DNA from: Distichodus sexfasciatus | Lineage: Eukaryota; Chordata; Actinopteri; Characiformes; Distichodontidae | Reading direction: 5' to 3' | Assembly: GCA_032718565.1 (NCBI GenBank) | Contig: JAVGVS010000008.1 | Location: 6,382,327-6,446,326 of the forward strand | DNA length: 64,000 nt | Shown: positions 56,694 to 64,000 of the stretch, one piece after another | How positions within the stretch are numbered: position 1 is the first letter of the stretch | Layout: each line of letters starts with the position of its first letter | The notes under the pieces: model-generated | Told to the model about the DNA's origin: nothing | What the model saw: only the letters and a program-made list of their open reading frames with translations | The model's database searches: none | Made by a program: the position numbers and the translations under genes

Positions 56694-58428
56694 GTAAGAC
56701 CGGCATTTTAACTTCTTCGTTCTTTTTTTTTTCAAATTGCGTTTCGTAGTTGGGACGGGAGGTCCAGACAGAGCCTTACGTCAAGAAGTGGAAGAACTTT
56801 GTGTTCCGAGAACGCCAAACTGCAGTGTCATCTATGCGGTTTTGAGATAAGCTGTGACAGAATGACATTGACTGTAATGCAGATTTTGTTTTACCTTCGT
56901 CTGAGACTGCGACAAACTGACCGGACGTCAGGTTTCCTGTCCCTTGAGCATCACTTCAGTCCGGTTTACGGTTTGCGTAAAATGAAAAAGGGACATAAAG
57001 GTTCGTTAACAACTTATAACCATTATTGGCGAATTGACGACGCCGAGAGAGAGAGAGGACAAACTTTTAAGATATTGCGCAGTAAAATTGTCATTGGCCA
57101 CTCGTGCCGGTACGGGAAGAAAGACCTGACCGGGTTTGTCTTTTCGTTCCTAACGTAATGCTCACGTTTTTAAATAACCTTCTCGCTGCTAATCCCTTTA
57201 TGCTGATTGGAAGCTTTACATAGCAGCCGTGCGTAATAATGCGGTCCGCGCTTCAGCACAGATTCGGGCGCATTTTCGCTTGTTCGCGCAGTTTTTTGTG
57301 CTTCTTCGTGGCTGTTTTACCGTGTCATCAAATTCTCTGCACGTGTAACTTCGACCCCTACCTCCTCCCGCCCTCACCCCTTCCTCCTCTGTTCATCAAC
57401 TCGTGCCACCGGCTCCGTTCAGGTGACTGACTGTCCGTTTGGACACCGGGCACGTGCCAGCTCTTAAACACGCTCTTTCATCGCAGTCATTGTCTTCATC
57501 AGTCGTCTCCGCGTGCACACTGCCCCCTTCAAAACTTTTCGCTCGGCTAGAACAGTGCCGACTGTAGTCCATGCGTCATAATGCGGTTACCGGGAATCAG
57601 CGCGCTACCGGCTTATTTCCCCCTCCGTTAATATGTGACATAACAGCGTTCGGTGGTAATCGCCAGAGACGTATCCTCGCAAGGCAGATTAAATGTATTC
57701 TCCCCCCGCGCCGGATAATATCCCGAAATAAGGGTCGCGGTTTCAAATCCCGGTAAAGATGATACTGGCGGGCCACTGCGTCAAACGGCGCGAGTCAACG
57801 GCTCGACCTTTCGGACACGCAACGTGCGCGGTCAAATCTGTGGGGCTGCGGGATTAATTGTATCACATAAGAACTACGGAACACCGTCTGACGTCATTAA
57901 CGATGGATGAGGAGAATTAGGAGTGAAGCGGTTTTGAGATTGAACCTGTCCGAATTTTATATGATCTGGTGCAGAGTCTGGTTATATGATCGCAGATCTC
58001 GTATGAATTTATGTTAATGCGTCCTCCTAAATCACCTTGTTTGACTTATCAGGTTGGGGAGCAAGAGGAAGGTGATATGAGAAAGTACCGGCATCTGGTC
58101 TGTCATCGCAACCGGGCCTCGGGCAATAAACCGGCAAATAAAGCGTTTTAGAAGCGAAATAACTTCCTAATGAAACTCGACCTTCACTTTTGCAGATGTG
58201 GATGTCATGAAGTCGCTCTGCCGCCACTGCGTCAAAACGAACGATCAGCAATATCGTACTGGAACTGCAGAGTCATGTTTTACTTCAGGCACCGAGCGCG
58301 AAACGGTGACACCGGACTGCTACGGAAAACGAACAAATGCTGATCAAATATATAAGTCAAATATATAAGCCAACATCACGGAGAGTTTGATACTGGTTTT
58401 TCTGCGCTGTCGCGTCATGTACCGGCCG
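56694..58428. other. CpG-containing DNA downstream of the putative first exon
   Basis: Unusually rich in CpG and free of microsatellites and transposons. ORFs of 119 codons (56799-57158) and 63 codons (57239-57430) occur but match no domain I know. Probably a 5' intron region with regulatory content. Confidence 0.45.
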
Positions 58429-58590
58429 GTTTCACCGTCCATGCGCACGGCGCGCCCGCGCTGACGCAGCGGTGCTTCGCGGCGCGCGGCTGCGTCGTCC
58501 AATGGCACCAAGTGCGTCACGCACGGGGCGGGGCTTGGCCCGTGGAAATTCCCCTATCTGCGCTGTGATTGGCCAATTGGGAGTGATTAT
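58429..58590. promoter_or_regulatory. Second CpG/CCAAT cluster
   Basis: Very CpG-dense. It has CCAAT at 58499-58503, a CRE-like TGCGTCACGCA at 58513-58523, GC box GGGGCGGGG at 58524-58532 and paired ATTGG/CCAAT in 'gattggccaattgg' at about 58567. It could be an alternative promoter of the same gene, a promoter in either direction, or an enhancer. Confidence 0.5.
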
Positions 58591-59169
58591 TGTATGAATA
58601 ACTAACTAACTGTTAATCAGTGAGGACTGTTGTGTAATTGGCCGAGGAAGTCTAATGAAACTTTTCAAAGCTCCCCCCCCCAGTCGTTTATGTTGTAGAA
58701 TTGAATGATGATTATGTAATTATGTTGTGAAAATTTAGTATATATATGTGTGTGTGGGGGGGGGGTGGTGGTGGGGGAAGAGGAGTAGCAGTTAGGTGGG
58801 GGTCAGAGGCACAGGAGAAAGGGAGGGATCGAGTTCTTCAGTGTTCCACCTGAGCTGAGCTCACATTTCCAGAGTCAATATGTACTCTAGCGACTGGGTT
58901 ACAGCGTCTCTGCGGGGGTGAAGAGTGATTGCTGGCTGAGGATGAGGAGGCTGCTGGAGAAGAGAGACATCAATAGTGCTTATTATTACTAGTAGTGGTA
59001 TTAGTAGTTAATGATATTGTACTATGACATGATGATTAGTCCTCCTTAAAATATTTTAAATATATAACATTACCTTTATATTTCAGTTTATGTAAGTCCA
59101 ATAAAACCTTTTCAAAAGAAATATGTCTTCTGTTCACAGTTTATATGAAGTTTGATTAACTCCCAGCTA
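58591..59169. other. Flank of the CpG cluster
   Basis: A poly-C stretch (58673-58681) and G-rich run near 58757-58783; no gene recognised. Confidence 0.35.
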
Positions 59170-59500
59170 GGGGCTGGCAATATGACCTCAATATCACAAT
59201 TAATTATCATGACATTTCATCTTGATTAGAATGATTATTTAGTTTCTTTGTTTGTTTGATTAATGCCAAGGTTCACTAAATATTTTTGGAAGAGTGTATT
59301 TTTCTAATGGAAGAGTGTATGCCTTTGTGATTTTAAAATAAATGATAGAAACACAAGCAGATGTACGTAGTTGCAGACTGGATGGAGCAGAGTCACCTGA
59401 CAACACATATGTTTTTAAGCAAGTTTTTTTACACACTGGGGAGAGTATTAACAGTATTCTTTAAAAAAAACTATTAATTTTGATTAATTTCTCACCAGTT
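59170..59500 (+). mobile_element. Decayed hAT-like MITE
   Basis: The left end 'taggggctggcaatatgac' resembles the TAGGGCTG termini at 40140. Internal blocks resemble 63020-63302 ('gattttaaaataa', 'aaacacaagcagat'). The right end is not defined. Confidence 0.5.
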
Positions 59501-60460
59501 TATACCATTAGGTCAGAGACAATTTAAATATTTTGTGGTGCTTCATTTTATAATTACCATTTCATGTGCCAACCTTGGTCAGTCACCCCTGCCAATCTGT
59601 GTCCAAAATCTGAGTGTCAGTAATGTCTGGTGTGTGTGTGTGTTCCCTAGGTTGGATTACCCCCCTTACTGTTTCCCTCATGTGTTGTAGACGGGTTCTG
59701 CCCCTGAAGGTTAGAATGTGAGATTATTGCTGTTTTTGAGAGGTCGGCTGAAGGCTCAGCTCCAGTTCCCCGGACGGCGCTACATGATTTATTCAGGCCA
59801 TGTCCCTCTAGAGTCAAATTGACTGAATCAAAATAAAATGATATAAAATAAAAGTAGATAAAGAATTTTCCCAGAGGCAATGGATACTTCTACATGTTTG
59901 TTCATGTGCTCTCCTACTGAATGGCAGGTCAGAGGGGGTGAAGAAATGGCGTGGGATCGTCACGAAGCAAAACAGACGATAAAGTTTGATTGGGTTTTGT
60001 TCTGAGGCACTGGGGTGTCGGGTTTTAGTTTGGGAGGTTAATGAATAGAGGATAAGGAGAGAGAAAGTGATATGTGTGCTTGTGGGTGATGAGTGGGGTG
60101 GATTTACGTGCGTTTGAGTGTGTGCATGTTTGCATGTTTGTGTGATGGATATAAAGACCATAAGAGAGATCCTAGTCAATAAGGGACTTGCAAAGTAATG
60201 CATATACAGTACAATAATGTACTTTAAATTATATTATTAATATCAGCATGTAGAATGCTAACTCTCTCTCACACACACATACACGGAAGCCCTAAAGCTT
60301 CCAGACAGGGTAGAGACAGGGGAGAAGAGTAGGCAGAGGGATTGACAGATGGGCGAAAGGGTGGGGGGTGGTGGAGGGTACAGGAGTAATGCGTTAAGAG
60401 GGATTTTAGATTTATTTTGTTTAATTTCGGAGAAGACAGACAGCAAGGCAGAACTAGACT

Positions 60461-60495
<35 letters not shown>

Positions 60496-61778
60496 TGTAA
60501 GTGTGTACTTTATCAAAGTAACATTTTATTTAATTAGTAAATACTCAGATTGATCTGTCTGTGGATGGCTCGCTTTGCGTCAGGTTTGGAAGATTGGTCT
60601 GCAAAGTCCATTCTCTGAGTGTAATGTGCAGTGAGAGAACATGAATTAGTCAGTGAGGAGGAGCTAATCCCCGTCTTTCGTAATCAGATTATTTATTCTG
60701 TACTCACTCAGTACTATCCTAGTCTTATAGTGTGTTCCACAGCAGATGGCTCAGTAGACACCAAGGACATTCACTTACCCCTGCCAACACTCTCTCTCTC
60801 TCTCTCTCTTTGTCTTGCTATCTTTGTGAGGTATTTCCAATGACTCCCATAATGCCTAGATGTAAATAATACACCAGCTATACAACAATCGACAAATCAT
60901 AGTTTTTTCCTATCTTTTAGGGGACGGTCAGGTCTTCACAAATGGTGTTGATTTGCTAGCACAGTATGAAATAATTTAGCCAAATGTTAGCCAGAATGTG
61001 ACATAGCATCAACTAAGACTAAAGATGACATTCAGACTGACAGAAACGGCTCAAAGTTCCAGTAACATAGTTCTGAGTTTAAAATTCTTTGAGAGGAACA
61101 GAGAGCAACTTGCCGCTGGCCTTGCTGTTAGCTCGCATACTAAGCTACTTCATGCTTGGCGAGTGGCTAATCGAGCTGGCGGCTGGTGCTGCGTCTGCCA
61201 GGCTGGCTTTGGGCCGTTAGCATCTGTGCTTTGTGTAGCAAATAATTGTTTATGACAGCTACTGACCATTAGCAAAAAGTAGATGCACAAAAACACAAAG
61301 AGAGCAAAGCTTCAGGGTGATGGTAGCATCTGATTTCACAGGACAAAACATGCCTGAGTGTTTTTTTTAAGTTATTTGGAAAACTGACTGTTATCCTTAA
61401 AGTCAACCGTTCATATGAGCTAGCTGATAGGAATAGACATGAATATGAAATTGTGAAATCAAGAGGACTTGAGTTCAAGAATATATTTATGGCTAAAGTT
61501 AGGAGAAATCAGCTAAAGATAGTGACTGTAGATTTGCAAGAATGTTAGTAGCAATATGGCTCCAGATCCCCAACATGTAATCATCTCTTCACTTTAAACT
61601 TAGTATGTGTAAAGTTATATAACTCTAAGCTGTGTCTCTGCAAAGTCCATGAAAAGTCCCCAAACACCATATTCCCCTGAAGCACTTTTAGACACGGTCC
61701 AGTGCACTGTTCTTCCCAATGGGAGGGACAACTACCATGACACACACATCTCCATGACACATAAACATGCTGCATGCT

Positions 61779-61813
<35 letters not shown>

Positions 61814-62085
61814 CATGATGACACAAACTCATCCGAAAGGAATCACTTGGGCTTCGCAAGGGCAAAAGAGGTCAAGATTAGAGATCAGATCAGGTCTTGG
61901 ACACACTGTCTGTACCACACAGAACATGTCAGTATGTGAGTTCTCAACACACAGCTGTTGATCTTGAGACTGAAGTCTCCTTTATGCATGTTTAGACCTT
62001 TTGTGCTTGGATTATGATCTACTCCGTCAAAACCTATGGATGGTTGTCGACTAAAAAGCCTAAAAAGGAAAAGAAATAGTATGGC
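59501..62085. other. Intergenic or intronic DNA
   Basis: No exon recognised. GT run at about 60461-60484, CT run near 60790-60809 and a CA microsatellite at 61780-61811. A piece near 60810-60850 ('ctatctttgtgaggtatttc') resembles the end of the 25651 repeat family. Confidence 0.35.
61780..61811 (+). repeat. CA microsatellite
   Basis: About 16 CA units. Confidence 0.95.
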
Positions 62086-62290
62086 TGGGGGTTAACTCCC
62101 TAATGGAAGGCTGCTCATCTTCGGACCAAGAGTTTGTAGTTTCAAATCCAGCTCTATCCTACTCCCCAGAACTACCACTACTGGTACTGAGCGAGGCCCT
62201 AACCCCAAGTTGCTCCAGGGAGACTGTCCCTTTAATTAAGAAAAGGACGTTTCTCAGGGTAAGAGCGTCTGCTAAAAGTTGTGAACGTCA
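62086..62290 (+). mobile_element. tRNA-headed SINE, family B
   Basis: B box GTTTCAAATCC near 62140, 'aaccccaagttgctccaggg', and 3' tail 'agagcgtctgctaaaagttg', the most complete 3' end of the three copies. Confidence 0.82.
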
Positions 62291-62307
62291 ATGGCTGAAA
62301 TTTAAGT

Positions 62308-62470
62308 GAATGATTATTTGTCATTGTGAACACACCACAGGACAGCACACAGTGCACCACAATGTGACCTCTGCATTTGACCCATCCGTGCAGGAGCAGT
62401 GGGCAATTGACGGGCAGTGCTCGGGGACGGTACCTCGCTCATGAATACCTCAGTGGTGCCTTTACTTTAA
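62308..62470 (-). mobile_element. SINE family A, minus strand, head missing
   Basis: Reverse copy with the 3' end 'gattatttgtcattgtgaac' and body 'cggtacctcgctcatgaata'. It stops before the tRNA-like head, directly after the family B copy. Confidence 0.85.
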
Positions 62471-63019
62471 TAAAAGTAAATGTGTGTAGGACGAACACTG
62501 TGTTCCCTCCATTTTGCCTCAATTTTCTCTATCTCTCTCTCCCTCTCTTGTCTGTCGCAGTGCGTTTTATTTAGCCAGCATCACCATGACTCACTTGGTC
62601 CAAAGATGACGCAGTGTGTAAAATTTGCCCAGATTAACCCATCAGCACACAAACACACACACACACACAACATATCGTAACTGATCGCTACTATGGTGTC
62701 CGGCATGAAAGTTATTGGGTTTTTTTTTATTTCTTCTTTTTTCCTCACTTTCTTAACTGTTCTTATCTGCTGTCCCTCTCCTTCAGTCTGGTGCACACAC
62801 ACAACCGACTGAGGCCTCCAGTTACAGGACCATCAATAATTAGTGATCAGAGATCGGGAAGCAGACTGCTGTGTGTGTGTGTGTGTCCAATCAGTCAGTA
62901 GAAATGTCAGTGAGCGGGGATGAAATTCCAGCTTGAAGTCTCTGGTTATCTCAAAGGCCAGCTCCGTCTTGAGGAACACACAAGGCAGGAGAAGTTTACC
63001 AAGGCACAATTAAGTGAAC
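62471..63019. other. Intergenic or intronic DNA
   Basis: Short CA and GT runs (about 62650-62668, 62869-62885); nothing else recognised. Confidence 0.35.
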
Positions 63020-63302
63020 ATTTCATTTGATTATGATTAATTACGAACAATTTTATTTTTTTTAGTTCTTTACACTCATTATTAACTGACATGGTTTGTC
63101 CTCTAAATATGGTCAAATACTAAAGCTAGGATATCTTTTCTTAAGAAAGACTGCATATCATTGTAATTTTAAAATAATTAAAGGAAACACATGCAGATAT
63201 AGTCACAGACAATACAGATGGTGGTACGTTTTTAATAGGACAGTACATAGAGGTTATGAATGTCAGTTTTGATTCATTTTGAATTAATTGTCCAGCCCTA
63301 AT
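63020..63302. mobile_element. Decayed hAT-like MITE
   Basis: The right end 'gaattaattgtccagcccta' is the complement of a TAGGGCTGGACAATTAATTC terminus, like the 40140 element. The left end is diffuse around 'tgattatgattaatta'. Confidence 0.6.
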
Positions 63303-63783
63303 ACGAAGGTTTCTCGGAATATCAGCACATTGAGAACTTCAAATTTTGTTTTACTTCAAAGTAGTTGAAGACACACCTAATGTAGTGTAACTTGTACCCA
63401 GTCTGGGGAGCTTGAGTTCAGAGGTGGGCTCGTCTGTGACCGCTGGTGTCCTGCGTTGGGCTACATGAGCTCCGTAACCCAACGTTCAGAGCACAGCCCA
63501 TTTCTCTCAGCTCCTGTAATCTGATATTACATCTAAGTGCATCAGTCGAACAGAGAGAGAAAGAGTGAGACAGTAAGAGAGAATGTCCTCTCCTCCTCTT
63601 GTTTCTCTGTCCTCCACACCGCAGTGCAGGTAGCGTTGCAGATGTATCAGCAGCAAGTACACACACACGTACACACACGTGAACACACACACATACACCG
63701 TTCGACATCTACCTGCAGCATCTTTTCCTCCACTAATGTGTGCTCAGCTGGGTGTTTGTGAAGGGAGTTGGTGTATGTATGTG

Positions 63784-63817
<34 letters not shown>

Positions 63818-64000
63818 TTTATCAGCCTTAATTGACCATGTGCTAGTACAGCAGACAGCGTGACTCATCAAAAGGCCATCGTCTCTTCAAAGCACTTTGT
63901 TGTTTGCTCTCGTCACCTTTATCAATATTAGCCCTATACTGATTTTACTTACTTACAAATGATATTTTTTAAATACAATCAAAACCTATCACAAAGTTTA
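63303..64000. other. Intergenic or intronic DNA to the window end
   Basis: CA-containing sequence at about 63658-63695 and a GT microsatellite at 63789-63816. A small block 'ccacaccgcagtgcaggtag' near 63614 has splice-like signals but no convincing ORF. Confidence 0.35.
63789..63816 (+). repeat. GT microsatellite
   Basis: About 14 GT units. Confidence 0.95.

Noticed and set aside
56799..57158. 119-codon + ORF after the putative first exon
   Set aside because: No recognised domain, and it lies in the expected intron; GC-rich composition makes a chance ORF likely.
8944..62470. tRNA-like A and B boxes, suggesting tRNA genes
   Set aside because: They recur at the heads of a dispersed family with shared non-tRNA bodies and cannot fold as intact tRNAs, so they are SINE heads.
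1..64000. CRISPR arrays, phage, insertion sequences, rRNA or viral genes
   Set aside because: No spacer-repeat pattern, bacterial gene organisation, rRNA sequence or retroviral/viral coding motif was seen; the only reverse transcriptase-related protein is the truncated LINE at 41148-41555.

Overview
The window looks like a teleost fish chromosome segment. Most of it is noncoding DNA dense in CA/CT microsatellites, hAT-like nonautonomous DNA transposons and two tRNA-headed SINE families. Coding sequence is sparse and split by GT-AG introns. No operon, phage, CRISPR or bacterial feature was seen. An otophysan fish (characin, electric fish or catfish type) is a guess from the SINE style only.

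The one recognisable gene is the 3' half of a nectin-family cell-adhesion gene on the + strand, most like nectin2 (PVRL2). Its immunoglobulin-domain exons must lie upstream of base 1. Two alternative membrane/cytoplasmic 3' ends are present. The first (855-1409) has a transmembrane segment and a tail ending in Ala-Val-Tyr-Val, like the human nectin-2 alpha form, but its reading frame breaks three times. The second is a clean four-exon set (33899-34025, 35175-35223, 35510-35593, 36354-36548) like the human delta form. It has compatible intron phases, a stop at 36546-36548 and a polyadenylation signal near 37769. The roughly 32.5 kb between the two sets would be intron in delta-type transcripts.

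1-854 is upstream intron. 1410-3971 is the likely 3' UTR of the first form. 3.8-15.9 kb is CT/CA-rich DNA with two tandem duplications and a 1.25 kb minisatellite. 16-27.5 kb is rich in transposons, including three insertions of one element into another. 31.2-31.5 kb holds a very regular 31-bp minisatellite. 37.8-55.9 kb is mostly intergenic: an L2-type LINE fragment, SINEs, foldback elements, a GATA snapback array and a weak two-exon candidate near 45 kb. A CpG-rich promoter-like region begins near 55.9 kb. It leads to a probable first exon of an unidentified + strand gene (ATG at 56688, splice donor at 56694) whose other exons were not found. A second CpG/CCAAT cluster lies at about 58.43-58.59 kb.

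No new molecular system is evident. The best leads are the disrupted alternative exon of the nectin gene, the 62-bp superstructure of the minisatellite, and the transposon nests whose target duplications give relative insertion ages.
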